Below are positions 10,484 through 22,729 of a stretch of DNA of 60,122 bases, piece after piece. Where the stretch lies: contig JAUSOF010000027.1 in NCBI GenBank assembly GCA_030656145.1, positions 1 to 60,122 on the forward strand. Direction: 5' to 3'. Below the pieces are notes generated by a model that searched no databases, was not told the DNA's origin, and saw only the letters and a program-made list of their open reading frames with translations. Each line of letters opens with the position of its first letter. Position 1 is the stretch's first letter. This DNA comes from Pseudomonas sp. (GTDB lineage: Bacteria > Pseudomonadota > Gammaproteobacteria > Pseudomonadales > Pseudomonadaceae). A program made the translations under genes and the position numbers.

Positions 10484-11101
10484 ATGACCGACACCTTTAA
10501 GCCAGGCCCGGATGCAGTGCAAATTATCGAGCGGGAAGCCTGCTTCCGCGGATTTTATAGCCTCGACCGCTTGCGGCTGCGCCATCTGCAGTTTTCTGGC
10601 GAAATGGGGCCGATACTCAGTCGCGAGTTGTTCATTCGTCACGATGCCGTGTGCGTGCTGCCTTATGATCCGCAGCGTGATGAGGTGGTACTGATCGAGC
10701 AGTTTCGCGTTGGTGCCATGGGCAAGTCCGCCAGCCCTTGGCTGCTGGAACTGGTCGCCGGGCTGATCGATACCGATGAGCCGCCAGAGGACGTGGCGTT
10801 GCGGGAGGCGGTCGAGGAGGCCAACCTGGCCCTCACGTCGTTGTGGCCGATTACCGAGTATTTTCCTTCGCCCGGTGGTTCGGACGAGCGCGTCTACCTG
10901 TACCTCGGTCGTTGCAGTAGTCAGGGGGCCGGAGGCGTGCACGGTCTGGCGGAAGAGGGGGAAGATATCCGGGTGCATGTGCTGGCGCTGGAAGATGCCC
11001 TGGATGCGGTCAAGGATGGGCGCATCAACAATGCGGCGAGCATTATCGCCTTGCAGTGGCTGGCGTTGAACCGTGCCGAGGTCAGGGGGTTATGGTCGTG
11101 A
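10484..11101 (+). CDS. nudF: ADP-ribose pyrophosphatase, Nudix family
   Basis: The 205-aa product is the ADP-ribose pyrophosphatase type, splitting ADP-ribose to AMP and ribose 5-phosphate. The Nudix box GLIDTDEPPEDVALREAVEE fits GX5EX7REUXEE, with the catalytic REXXEE glutamates present. The usual following Gly is Asn (EEANL instead of EEAGL), an oddity that does not touch metal ligands. SPWLLELVAGLID and EYFPSPGGSDERVYLYLG also match this family. It starts the run nudF-DUF1249-cpdA-yqiA and overlaps the next gene by 10 bp. Confidence 0.93.
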   Translation: MTDTFKPGPDAVQIIEREACFRGFYSLDRLRLRHLQFSGEMGPILSRELFIRHDAVCVLPYDPQRDEVVLIEQFRVGAMGKSASPWLLELVAGLIDTDEPPEDVALREAVEEANLALTSLWPITEYFPSPGGSDERVYLYLGRCSSQGAGGVHGLAEEGEDIRVHVLALEDALDAVKDGRINNAASIIALQWLALNRAEVRGLWS

Positions 11102-11544
11102 ACCTGTTGCGTGACCGTTATCGGGTTGACTTGATCGAGCTGCAGGCGGCTTGCGAGGCCAACTACGCACGCTTGATGCGCCTGCTGCCGGACATGCGCG
11201 CGGCTTCATGTCCGCGGCGGGTCGCTTTGAGTCAGGGCGATCGCCTGCTGGGCGTGCTGACCCTGGAAGTGCTGGAGACCTGTCCCTACACCTCAACCGT
11301 GCAGGTGCGTCAGGAGCACAGCCTGCCCTGGTTGCCGGTACCGCAACTGGAGGTGCGGGTTTACCACGATGCGCGTATGGCCGAGGTGATCGGCGCGCAA
11401 AACGCTCGACGCTTTCGCAGCATCTACCCGTACCCAAATGCGGCCATGCACCAGCCGGATGAAAAATCGCAGCTCAATCTGTTTCTCGGCGAATGGCTGA
11501 GTCATTGTCTGGCCTGTGGTCATGAGCTGGAGCCGGTGGTTTGA
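11092..11544 (+). CDS. DUF1249 domain protein (YqiB-like)
   Basis: The 150-aa product carries the DUF1249 signature: DLIELQAACEANYARLMRLLP near the start, then LEVLETCPYTSTVQV, LEVRVYHDARMAEVI and RRFRSIYPYPNAAMHQPDEK. The function is unknown. In enterobacteria the same gene sits between nudF and cpdA, as here. ATG 11092 was chosen because AGGGGG lies just upstream; GTG 11056, also in frame, lies further back inside nudF. It overlaps nudF by 10 bp, suggesting translational coupling. Confidence 0.85.
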   Translation: MVVNLLRDRYRVDLIELQAACEANYARLMRLLPDMRAASCPRRVALSQGDRLLGVLTLEVLETCPYTSTVQVRQEHSLPWLPVPQLEVRVYHDARMAEVIGAQNARRFRSIYPYPNAAMHQPDEKSQLNLFLGEWLSHCLACGHELEPVV

Positions 11545-11697
11545 GCACGCGCGCTCAGCCCTAGGCACCAAGAAATATTCGCAGTGCGTCACGCCGGCAG
11601 CGTGCATCGGCTGTTATGTGACGCATGTCCACTTCCCGGGTTTACCGCCGCCCTGGCTACCCAGCATAATTCATCCATTCTGCTCAAGGAGACGGCC

Positions 11698-12513
11698 TTG
11701 CCGAGCGAGCTCAATTCCGCTGATGATTCCTCGGTCCTGCTGGTGCAGCTGTCCGATAGTCACTTATTTGCCGAGGCGGCCGGCAAGTTGTTGGGTCTGG
11801 ATACCCAGGATAGTCTGCAGCAAGTGATCGAACGGGTGCTGCAAGAGCAGCCGCAGATCGATCTGATGCTCGCCAGTGGCGATCTGTCGCAAGACGGTAG
11901 CCTGGCGTCCTACCAGCGTTTTCGGCAGATGACCGCGGCGCTTGCAGCGCCTGCGCGCTGGTTTCCCGGCAACCACGACGACATCCCGTCCATGCAGGCT
12001 GCCTGCATAGGCAGTGATTTGCTGGAGCCGGTGGTCGATGTGGGTAATTGGCGAGTCATTCTGCTCGACTCTTCGATTCCCGGTGCGGTGCCCGGTTATC
12101 TTGACCAGCAGCAGCTAGCCTTGCTGGAGCGCGCGCTTGGCGAAGCGCCGGAACGCCACCACCTGATTTGCCTGCATCATCACCCGGTGTCCATCGGTTG
12201 TCGCTGGATGGAGCCCATCGGCCTGCGCAACCCCGATGCGCTATTTACCGTGCTGGAACGCTTCAGTCAGGTGCGCGCGGTACTCTGGGGGCATATCCAT
12301 CAGGAGTTCGATCAGCTACACAAAGATCTGCGCCTCCTGGCGTCGCCCTCCACCTGCGTGCAGTTCGCCCCGGGCAGTGAAGAATTCCAGGTCGACACCA
12401 CGGCGCCCGGCTACCGCTGGCTGCGCCTGCACGCAGACGGCCGGCTGGATACCGGCGTGTCGCGGGTCACCGGGATCGAGTTCGAGGTGGATTACACGGT
12501 GAAGGGTTATTAA
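11698..12513 (+). CDS. cpdA: 3',5'-cyclic-AMP phosphodiesterase CpdA
   Basis: This class III metallophosphoesterase hydrolyses cAMP to AMP in the cytoplasm and tunes Vfr/CRP signalling. From TTG 11698 (271 aa) the metal motifs appear in order: Asp20-Ser-His22 (LSDSHLF), SGDLSQDG, FPGNHDD, LHHHPV and WGHIHQE. TTG 11698 is preferred because AAGGAGA lies 5 nt upstream. The open frame continues to GTG 11584, but that section looks like leader. It follows nudF and DUF1249 and precedes yqiA, the conserved enterobacterial and pseudomonad order. Confidence 0.93.
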   Translation: MPSELNSADDSSVLLVQLSDSHLFAEAAGKLLGLDTQDSLQQVIERVLQEQPQIDLMLASGDLSQDGSLASYQRFRQMTAALAAPARWFPGNHDDIPSMQAACIGSDLLEPVVDVGNWRVILLDSSIPGAVPGYLDQQQLALLERALGEAPERHHLICLHHHPVSIGCRWMEPIGLRNPDALFTVLERFSQVRAVLWGHIHQEFDQLHKDLRLLASPSTCVQFAPGSEEFQVDTTAPGYRWLRLHADGRLDTGVSRVTGIEFEVDYTVKGY

Positions 12514-12603
12514 CCGCCGCAGGCACCAAGTAAGCGCCGGTGCAGCATGCGTACATACTTGCAGCTTGCAGCCGGATGCTTGGCACTAGTAGCCTCCCGC
12601 TCC

Positions 12604-16098
<3,495 letters not shown>

Positions 16099-16102
<4 letters not shown>

Positions 16103-16626
16103 GTACGCAAGCGCCGGGGCGCCGGGTCGGGCGGGTAATGCTGGTAATGACCTGGGCCGCCGCGTTGTTGCTGGCTACGCACTTCTTCGGTAAATGGGAG
16201 GCGCGGCGCGACAACCCTAACCAGGCGCCACAGTCGGTGCAAGGCGAGGGCTACATCGAAGTGCGCCTGCTGAGCAGTCGCGGCGGGCATTACCTGTTGG
16301 GTGGCCAGATCAACGGCAGTCCAGTGACGTTGCTGCTCGATACCGGTGCTACCGCCGTCGCTGTACCTGCAGCCCTGGCCGAGCGCCTTGGCCTGCAGCG
16401 CGGTGCTCCGGTGCAGGTCCGTACCGCCAATGGCACCGTGGTCGGCTACCGTACCCAGCTGGCCAGCCTGCGCCTTGGCGAGATCTTGCTGCGTGACGTT
16501 GCCGCGCTGATCACCCCGGGTATGGAAGGCGACGAGGTGCTGCTCGGTATGAGCGCCCTGAAACAACTCGAATTTACTCAGCGCGACGGCACCCTGGTGC
16601 TGCGCCAGACGACTTCGCTTCACTAA
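16099..16626 (+). CDS. Membrane-anchored retropepsin-like aspartic protease
   Basis: The 175-aa product has one N-terminal transmembrane segment (about 12-27, [16 protein letters not shown]) and a single-domain retropepsin fold: [22 protein letters not shown] holds the catalytic D-T-G, and [13 protein letters not shown] is the matching C-terminal block. This is the TIGR02281-type clan AA protease, expected to face the periplasm and act as a homodimer. The substrate is unknown. GTG 16099 overlaps the previous stop; parC starts 19 bp after its end. Confidence 0.85.
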
Positions 16627-16645
16627 TTTTTACCATGAGGCACGC

Positions 16646-18895
16646 ATGAGCGACTCCCTCGATTTGAGCCTGGACGGTGTTGAGCGCCGTTCCCTTGCCG
16701 ACTTCACCGAGCAGGCTTATCTCAACTATTCGATGTACGTGATCATGGATCGCGCGTTGCCGCACATCGGCGACGGCCTCAAGCCGGTGCAGCGGCGGAT
16801 CATCTATGCCATGAGTGAGCTGGGCCTGGACGCCGACTCCAAGCACAAGAAGTCGGCGCGTACCGTTGGTGACGTGCTCGGCAAGTTCCACCCGCACGGC
16901 GACTCGGCCTGCTATGAAGCCATGGTGCTGATGGCGCAGCCGTTCAGCTACCGCTACACCCTGGTCGACGGTCAGGGTAACTGGGGTGCGCCGGACGATC
17001 CCAAGTCGTTCGCCGCCATGCGCTATACCGAGGCGCGCCTGTCGCGTTACGCCGAGGTGCTGCTGAGCGAGCTGGGGCAGGGGACCGTGGACTGGGTGCC
17101 GAACTTCGACGGCACCCTCGACGAGCCAGCGACTCTGCCGGCGCGGCTGCCCAATATTCTGCTCAACGGCACTACCGGCATCGCCGTGGGCATGGCCACC
17201 GACGTGCCACCGCATAACCTGCGCGAAGTGGCGGCGGCCTGTATTCGCCTGCTCGATCAGCCTGACGCGACGGTTGAGCAGCTGTGTGAGCACGTGCTCG
17301 GCCCGGATTACCCGACCGAGGCGGAAATCATCACCCCGCGCGCCGATCTGCTGAAGATCTACGAAACCGGCAAGGGCTCGGTGCGCATGCGCGCCGTGTA
17401 CCGCGTCGAGGATGGTGACATCGTGGTCACCGCGCTGCCGCATCAGGTGTCCGGGGCCAAGGTACTGGAGCAGATCGCTGCGCAGATGCAGGCGAAGAAG
17501 CTGCCGATGGTCGCCGACCTGCGTGACGAGTCCGACCACGAACACCCGTGCCGCATCGTCATCATTCCGCGTTCCAATCGAGTCGATGCCGACGAGCTGA
17601 TGACCCACCTGTTCGCCACCACCGAGCTGGAGTCCAGCTACCGGGTCAATACCAACGTCATCGGTCTGGACGGCAAACCCTCGGTCAAGAACCTGCGCCA
17701 GTTATTGCGTGAATGGCTGGAATACCGGGTGGGCACCGTGCGCCGGCGCCTGCAGTTTCGCCTGGATAAGGTCGAACACCGGCTGCACCTGTTGGAAGGT
17801 CGCTTGATCGCTTTCCTCAATCTGGATGAAGTGATTCATATCATCCGCACCGAGGAGCAGCCCAAACCGGTACTGATGGAGCGCTTCGGCCTCACCGATA
17901 TCCAGGCTGAATACATTCTGGAAACCCGCCTGCGCCAACTGGCGCGGCTGGAAGAAATGCAGATTCGCGGCGAGCAGGACGCCCTGGCCAAGGAACGCGC
18001 CAAGTTGCTGGCCCTGCTCGGCAGTGAAGCCAAGCTGAAGAAACTGGTGCGCCAGGAAATTCTCGACGATGCCGAGAAATATGGCGACGACCGTCGCTCG
18101 CCAATCGTCGCCCGGGCTGAGGCCAAGGCGCTGTCGGAAACCGAGTTGCTGCCCACCGAACCGGTCACCGTGGTGATCTCTGAGAAAGGCTGGGTGCGCT
18201 GCGGCAAGGGCCATGACATCGACGCCACCGGCCTGTCGTACAAGGCCGGTGACGGCTTCAAGACCGCTGCGCCGGGGCGCTCGAATCAGTACGCGGTATT
18301 TATCGACTCGACCGGGCGCAGCTACTCGCTGGCAGCGCACTCGCTACCGTCCGCGCGCGGCCAGGGCGAGCCGCTGACCGGGCGGCTGAGCCCGCCACCG
18401 GGGGCGACCTTCGAGTGTGTGTTGCTGCCGGACGACAGCGCTCTTTATGTGATTGCCTCGGACGCGGGCTACGGCTTCGTGGTCAAGGGCGAGGATCTGC
18501 AAACCAAAAACAAGGCCGGCAAGGCGCTGCTCAGCTTGCCGTCAGGCGCCAAGGTGCTGGCGCCCAAGCCGTTGCTGAATCGTGAGCAGGACTGGCTCGC
18601 TGCCGTGACCACTGAGGGGCGGCTGCTGCTGTTCCCGGTACGGGACTTGCCGCAACTGGGCAAGGGCAAGGGCAACAAAATCATCGGCATCCCTGGCGAA
18701 CGGGTCGCTAATCGTGAGGAATACCTCACCGATCTGGTGGTGCTACCCAGCGGCGCGACCTTGGTGTTGCAGGCGGGCAAGCGTACCTTGTCGCTCAAGG
18801 CGGATGACCTGGAACACTACAAGGGTGAGCGGGGCCGGCGTGGTAACAAGCTGCCGCGTGGCTTTCAGCGGGTCGATGCGCTGCTGGTGGAGTAG
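16646..18895 (+). CDS. parC: DNA topoisomerase IV subunit A
   Basis: The 749-aa product is the DNA cleavage subunit of topoisomerase IV. The GyrA-type core has [15 protein letters not shown], the quinolone pocket [12 protein letters not shown] with Ser87 and Glu91 both present (the unmutated, quinolone-sensitive state), and catalytic Tyr127 in [10 protein letters not shown]. The C-terminal part forms the DNA-wrapping beta-pinwheel. ATG 16646 follows GAGGC. It is 24 bp upstream of the MCE module; read-through is possible as no terminator is visible. Confidence 0.97.
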   Translation: MSDSLDLSLDGVERRSLADFTEQAYLNYSMYVIMDRALPHIGDGLKPVQRRIIYAMSELGLDADSKHKKSARTVGDVLGKFHPHGDSACYEAMVLMAQPFSYRYTLVDGQGNWGAPDDPKSFAAMRYTEARLSRYAEVLLSELGQGTVDWVPNFDGTLDEPATLPARLPNILLNGTTGIAVGMATDVPPHNLREVAAACIRLLDQPDATVEQLCEHVLGPDYPTEAEIITPRADLLKIYETGKGSVRMRAVYRVEDGDIVVTALPHQVSGAKVLEQIAAQMQAKKLPMVADLRDESDHEHPCRIVIIPRSNRVDADELMTHLFATTELESSYRVNTNVIGLDGKPSVKNLRQLLREWLEYRVGTVRRRLQFRLDKVEHRLHLLEGRLIAFLNLDEVIHIIRTEEQPKPVLMERFGLTDIQAEYILETRLRQLARLEEMQIRGEQDALAKERAKLLALLGSEAKLKKLVRQEILDDAEKYGDDRRSPIVARAEAKALSETELLPTEPVTVVISEKGWVRCGKGHDIDATGLSYKAGDGFKTAAPGRSNQYAVFIDSTGRSYSLAAHSLPSARGQGEPLTGRLSPPPGATFECVLLPDDSALYVIASDAGYGFVVKGEDLQTKNKAGKALLSLPSGAKVLAPKPLLNREQDWLAAVTTEGRLLLFPVRDLPQLGKGKGNKIIGIPGERVANREEYLTDLVVLPSGATLVLQAGKRTLSLKADDLEHYKGERGRRGNKLPRGFQRVDALLVE

Positions 18896-18919
18896 CAGGG
18901 TTAACTGACGGAGATCGGG

Positions 18920-20050
18920 ATGGATAAGGGCGGGCAGGACGCAGGGTTGCAATGGTCGCTAGAGGATGGCCGGCCGGCGCGTCTCTGCGTGGGCGGCACC
19001 TGGCTGCTACACGTAGCCAAACCCGACCTTGAGGCCATCTGGTACAGCCAGCGGCAGCTGCCTGCGCAGGTGCAGGTGGATGTCGCCGTGGCAGCGTGGG
19101 ATAGCAGTTTGCTGGCGCTGCTGCGCCGCCTGCAGCGCTTGGCCGTGGCGCAGGACGTGGAGCTGCGTTGGCAAGGTTTGCCAGACGGTGTCGAGCGGCT
19201 GTTGCAGATGGCTGCCAAGCCGTCTACCCAGGCCCAGCAGCAACCCCCGCCTGCGTATGGTCCAGTGAGTCGCCTGGGGCTGCTGTTGCTCGGCGTACTT
19301 GCCAGTATTGGCCAGGCTTGTCGCTTCGTCGGTGAAGTGGTGCTCGCCCTGGGGCGTCAGCTGCGGGGGCGCGGACGCATGCGTCGCAGTGATTTCTGGC
19401 TGGCCCTGCAGCAGTGCGGGCCGGGCGCGCTGCCGATCGTGGCATTGATCGCCATTCTGGTCGGCCTGATTCTGGCTTTCGTCGGCGCCGCTCAGCTGGA
19501 AGCCTTCGGCGCCCAACTGTACATCGCCAACATGGTGGCTATCGGCATGACCCGCGAGATGGGCGCGCTGATGACCGCGGTGATCATGGCCGGACGCACC
19601 GGCGCGGCCTACGCGGCGGAGTTGGGCAGCATGCAGGCCAACGAGGAAATCGATGCGCTGAAGACCTTCGGTTTTCCACCGCTGGAGTTTCTTGTCCTGC
19701 CGCGCTTGCTGGCGCTGTTGGTGAGCATGCCGATTCTCTGCGTGTTCGCCGATGCCCTCGGTATTCTCGGTGGTTTTATCATCGGCTCCGGTCTGTTCGA
19801 TATTTCCGCGCAGCTCTACCTCAAGCAGAGTCTGGAGATGCTCAGCCTCAGCGATTTTCTGGTGGGGATCGGCAAGAGCCTGGTGTTCGCCGTGCTGATC
19901 GGTCTGATCGGGTGTCACTACGGCCTGGCTTGTGGGCGCAACGCCCAGGCAGTTGGTCAGGCAACTACCCGGGCGGTGGTCAGTATCATCGTGGCATTGG
20001 TGGTCAGCGATGCGCTGATCACCCTGATTTGTACCCGGTTGGGGGTCTGA
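18920..20050 (+). CDS. MlaE-type ABC permease with N-terminal STAS-like domain
   Basis: The 376-aa product joins two parts. Residues about 1-105 resemble an MlaB-like STAS domain (QVDVAVAAWDSSLLALLRRL and LPDGVERLLQMA). Residues about 120-376 are an MlaE permease with GPGALPIVALIAILVGLILAF, IANMVAIGMTREMGALMTAVIMAGRTGAAYAAE and FPPLEFLVLPRLLALLVSMP. In E. coli MlaB and MlaE are separate; fusion is known in other MCE systems. It is the membrane component of a lipid transporter with the next three genes. Confidence 0.88.
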   Translation: MDKGGQDAGLQWSLEDGRPARLCVGGTWLLHVAKPDLEAIWYSQRQLPAQVQVDVAVAAWDSSLLALLRRLQRLAVAQDVELRWQGLPDGVERLLQMAAKPSTQAQQQPPPAYGPVSRLGLLLLGVLASIGQACRFVGEVVLALGRQLRGRGRMRRSDFWLALQQCGPGALPIVALIAILVGLILAFVGAAQLEAFGAQLYIANMVAIGMTREMGALMTAVIMAGRTGAAYAAELGSMQANEEIDALKTFGFPPLEFLVLPRLLALLVSMPILCVFADALGILGGFIIGSGLFDISAQLYLKQSLEMLSLSDFLVGIGKSLVFAVLIGLIGCHYGLACGRNAQAVGQATTRAVVSIIVALVVSDALITLICTRLGV

Positions 20051-20051
20051 T

Positions 20052-20822
20052 ATGAGCGATGCGCTATTGGTCGCCGAAGATCTCAGTGCCGGTTACGGCA
20101 GCCTGGTGATCCAGCATGACCTGAATTTCTCGATCCGCCCCGGCGAGGTGTTCGTCATCATGGGTGGTAGCGGCTGTGGCAAAAGCACTCTGTTGCGTCA
20201 CCTGATCGGCCTGCAGGCGCCACTTGCCGGGCGGGTGCTGTTCAAGGGCGAGGACTTCTGGGCGGGCGACGAGGACTGTCGTGCCGCCCTGCAGCAACAG
20301 TTCGGCGTGCTCTATCAGAATGGCGCCTTGTGGGGGTCGATGACCCTGCGCGAGAATATCTGCCTGCCGCTGGCCGCCTACCGCCAGCACTTGCAGCCGG
20401 CCGAGCTGGTCGAGCTGGCGGCGTTGAAGCTGGCGCTGGTCGGGCTGGCCGGTTGCGATGAGCTTTATCCGGCGCAACTCTCCGGTGGTATGCGCAAGCG
20501 CGCCGCGTTGGCCCGTGCGTTGGCGCTGGACCCGCAGGTGTTGTTCTTTGACGAGCCTTCGGCTGGCCTCGATCCGATCAGTTCGCAGTCCCTCGACGAG
20601 TTGATCCTGCAGTTGCGTGATAGCCTGGGCTCTAGCATCGTGCTGGTTACCCATGAGTTACCGAGCATTCAGGCGGTGGCCGACACTTGTCTGTTCCTCG
20701 ATAATCAGACCCATACCCAGATTGCCCTGGGCACCCTGCAGGAATTGCTGGCCGATGGGCCAGAGCAGGTGCAGCGCTTTTTGCGGCGGGGCGAAACAGC
20801 TCACCCAATGGAGACGTCATGA
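20052..20822 (+). CDS. MlaF-type ABC transporter ATP-binding protein
   Basis: The 256-aa ATPase has Walker A GGSGCGKST (about residues 37-45), signature LSGGMRKRAALARALAL, Walker B VLFFDEPSAGLDP and H-loop VTHEL. The phrase SGGMRKR is typical of MlaF-like ATPases. It should energise the STAS-MlaE permease just upstream. The ATG is 1 bp after the previous stop and the gene end overlaps the MCE start (ATGA), showing one operon. Confidence 0.92.
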   Translation: MSDALLVAEDLSAGYGSLVIQHDLNFSIRPGEVFVIMGGSGCGKSTLLRHLIGLQAPLAGRVLFKGEDFWAGDEDCRAALQQQFGVLYQNGALWGSMTLRENICLPLAAYRQHLQPAELVELAALKLALVGLAGCDELYPAQLSGGMRKRAALARALALDPQVLFFDEPSAGLDPISSQSLDELILQLRDSLGSSIVLVTHELPSIQAVADTCLFLDNQTHTQIALGTLQELLADGPEQVQRFLRRGETAHPMETS

Positions 20823-21772
20823 GCGAAGCGCGCACACCCTTTATGATCGGCGCGTTCCTGCTCGGCGGCTTGGCTCTGCTGTCCGCCGCCCTGCTGCTGC
20901 TGTCACGCGATAGCTGGTTCAGCCAGCCCAGCGAGTATGTGGTGTATTTCACCGGGGCTCTGGATGGCCTGGATGTCGGTGCCGATGTCACCTATCGCGG
21001 GGTCAAGGTGGGCATGGTGCGCGAGATTCGCCTGTCCTACGACCGCGAATTAATGGATGTGGTAATGCCGGTTGTTCTGCGCATCAATACCCCAGAGCAG
21101 CCGCAGGACGGCTCTCGCGGCTTCGACCAGTTTATCGGTCAACTGGTAGAGCGTGGTTTGCGTGCCCAGTTGCAGACGCCCAGCCTGTTGACGGGCAAGG
21201 CGATAGTCGCATTGGACATGTTTCCCGAGCAGGCCGGCTATGTGCGCGCGACCCATGAACTGGATTTACCGACGATCCCCAGTGTGCCATCGCGTATCGA
21301 TGAGGTTGCCGATGTGCTGCGTGAGTTAGCTGGCAGCCTGCGCGAATTACCGTTGCAGGATATGGTCGCCTCGGCCACGCAGACCCTGCAGTCCCTGGAA
21401 AAGCTCACCAGTTCTCCAGAACTGCAGCAGGGCCTGGTCAGCATGAGTCAGCTGATGGTCAAGCTCGATCGTCTGAGTGGGCGCCTGGAGCAGCAACTGC
21501 CGCCGATCATGGACAATGTTCAGCAAAGCAGCGTTGACCTGCGCGATGCCGTTGGCGAGATACGGCGTACGGCGCAGAGCGCGGCGCAGGCATTACAGCA
21601 GGTCAACCAGTTGGCAGTTGAAGGTCGTCGCAGCCTCGGTCCGGAATCCGAGGTACAGTACGAAATGTTGCGCGCCCTGCAGGAGCTGAGTCAGGCTGGT
21701 AAGGCATTGCAGCGCACGATGGAAGGGCTCGACCAGCAGCCCCAGTCGCTTATATTTGGCAAATCAAGGTAA
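20819..21772 (+). CDS. MCE/MlaD-domain periplasmic lipid-binding protein
   Basis: The 317-aa product has one N-terminal membrane anchor (MIGAFLLGGLALLSAALLLL), then a single MCE domain (about 38-120: VVYFTGALDGLDVGADVTYRGVKVG, then LLTGKAIVALDMFP) and a long helical C-terminal part rich in Gln/Leu (about 145-300). MCE domains form hexameric rings that shuttle lipids between membranes. The helical tail could build a tunnel as in PqiB/LetB-type proteins. Its start overlaps the ATPase gene; the lipoprotein gene follows after 7 bp. Confidence 0.88.
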   Translation: MSEARTPFMIGAFLLGGLALLSAALLLLSRDSWFSQPSEYVVYFTGALDGLDVGADVTYRGVKVGMVREIRLSYDRELMDVVMPVVLRINTPEQPQDGSRGFDQFIGQLVERGLRAQLQTPSLLTGKAIVALDMFPEQAGYVRATHELDLPTIPSVPSRIDEVADVLRELAGSLRELPLQDMVASATQTLQSLEKLTSSPELQQGLVSMSQLMVKLDRLSGRLEQQLPPIMDNVQQSSVDLRDAVGEIRRTAQSAAQALQQVNQLAVEGRRSLGPESEVQYEMLRALQELSQAGKALQRTMEGLDQQPQSLIFGKSR

Positions 21773-21779
21773 TGTTTTG

Positions 21780-22484
21780 ATGAAATCGTTGCATTTCTCG
21801 CCGCCGCTTTTGTTGCTCCTTGCGGCCTTGACCCTGCAGGGCTGTGCAGTGCTGCAGCCGCCGGCACAATTTTATCAGCTCGAGCAGGGTGCCCCCGAAC
21901 TGCCGCAGGATGATAAAGGCCCGGCGTTACTGCTCGGGCCATTGAAATTGGCGGATTACCTGTTGCGCGAGAACCTGGTGCAGCGCGAGCTCGACGACAG
22001 CCTCTCGCTCAGTCAGCAGACCCGCTGGGCAGGCAGTCTGCAAGATGATGTTGGCCAATTGCTGTTGCGCCAACTGGCCGGCCAGCTAGACACCAGTCGC
22101 GTCGCGCTGTACCCGGATCGCGTCGGCTTCGCCAGCCAGGTGCAGGTCGTGCTGAACATCAGCCGGCTGGATTCAGGGGCGCAGCAGCCGGCAGTACTCG
22201 AAGCACAATGGCGCTTGCTCGACTCTGCCGGCGTGTCTCGTGGCAGTCGCGTTGTGCGTCTGCAGGCCACGCACGGCGGTACTGTGATCGAGCAGATACG
22301 TGCGCAAAGTCAGCTGTTGCAACAACTGGCGGGTGAGCTGTCTCGCGCAATCAAGGCCATGCCGGTCGCCGAGGCTGCGCCTGCGCGCAAGCCGGTGGTC
22401 AGTGCACCGGTCCGGCGCCCGGAGAGCAAGCCGCCAGCGCTGCCGGTCCAGCCAGCCAGGCAAATGGAAGTGTTCCGCTTCTAG
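21780..22484 (+). CDS. PqiC-like ABC-transport auxiliary lipoprotein
   Basis: The 234-aa product has a signal peptide with lipobox LQGC (Cys22) and the pattern of the ABC_trans_aux family: QFYQLEQG, LLLGPLKLADYLLRENLVQR and LSLSQQTRWAGSLQDDVGQLLLRQL. Such lipoproteins sit on the inner face of the outer membrane and partner MCE proteins, as PqiC does. The C-terminus is a Pro/Ala/Arg-rich linker. ATG 21780 follows AAGGT; TTG 21756, in frame, lies within the MCE gene. The TAG stop is part of a CTAG that flanks a repeat element. Confidence 0.87.
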   Translation: MKSLHFSPPLLLLLAALTLQGCAVLQPPAQFYQLEQGAPELPQDDKGPALLLGPLKLADYLLRENLVQRELDDSLSLSQQTRWAGSLQDDVGQLLLRQLAGQLDTSRVALYPDRVGFASQVQVVLNISRLDSGAQQPAVLEAQWRLLDSAGVSRGSRVVRLQATHGGTVIEQIRAQSQLLQQLAGELSRAIKAMPVAEAAPARKPVVSAPVRRPESKPPALPVQPARQMEVFRF

Positions 22485-22595
22485 AGGGCTGTCTGAGAAT
22501 GCGTTTTCTGTCGGTTGGGCTGGGCCGCGTGGGCTTCATTCCTCCGCGCCAACCTACACTTTGCAGCCAATTACCATTCCCGGACAGCCGCCTAG
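22481..22595. mobile_element. MITE-like element with terminal inverted repeats and CTAG flanks
   Basis: GGCTGTCTGAGAATG at 22487-22501 and CATTCCCGGACAGCC at 22575-22589 are inverted copies (13 of 15 match). Outside each, after two further bases, stands CTAG (22481-22484 and 22592-22595). CTAG fits the 4-bp YTAR target duplication used by IS5-family elements. The interior of about 73 bp has no coding capacity, so it would be a non-autonomous element moved by another transposase. The left CTAG includes the TAG stop of the lipoprotein gene. Confidence 0.55.
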
Positions 22596-22624
22596 CTGTT
22601 TAGCGCCTCGATAGACCCTTGGTG

Positions 22625-22638
22625 CACCGCCTGCGGTG
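22625..22638. repeat. Short hairpin CACCGC/GCGGTG
   Basis: CACCGC-CT-GCGGTG is a perfect 6-bp stem downstream of the minus-strand AhpA-like gene. No T-run follows on either strand, so it is not called a terminator. Confidence 0.4.
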
Positions 22639-22729
22639 AGCCGAACTCCGCGGATTGCTGATTATCCCGGATCGGGCGCACGGCACGAGTTAGTCGCCCG
22701 GGGCGCAGGGGCGGCCGCAGTAGATGGGC

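Noticed and set aside
16876..16930. Quinolone-resistance change in ParC
   Set aside because: Ser87 and Glu91 are both the unmutated residues.
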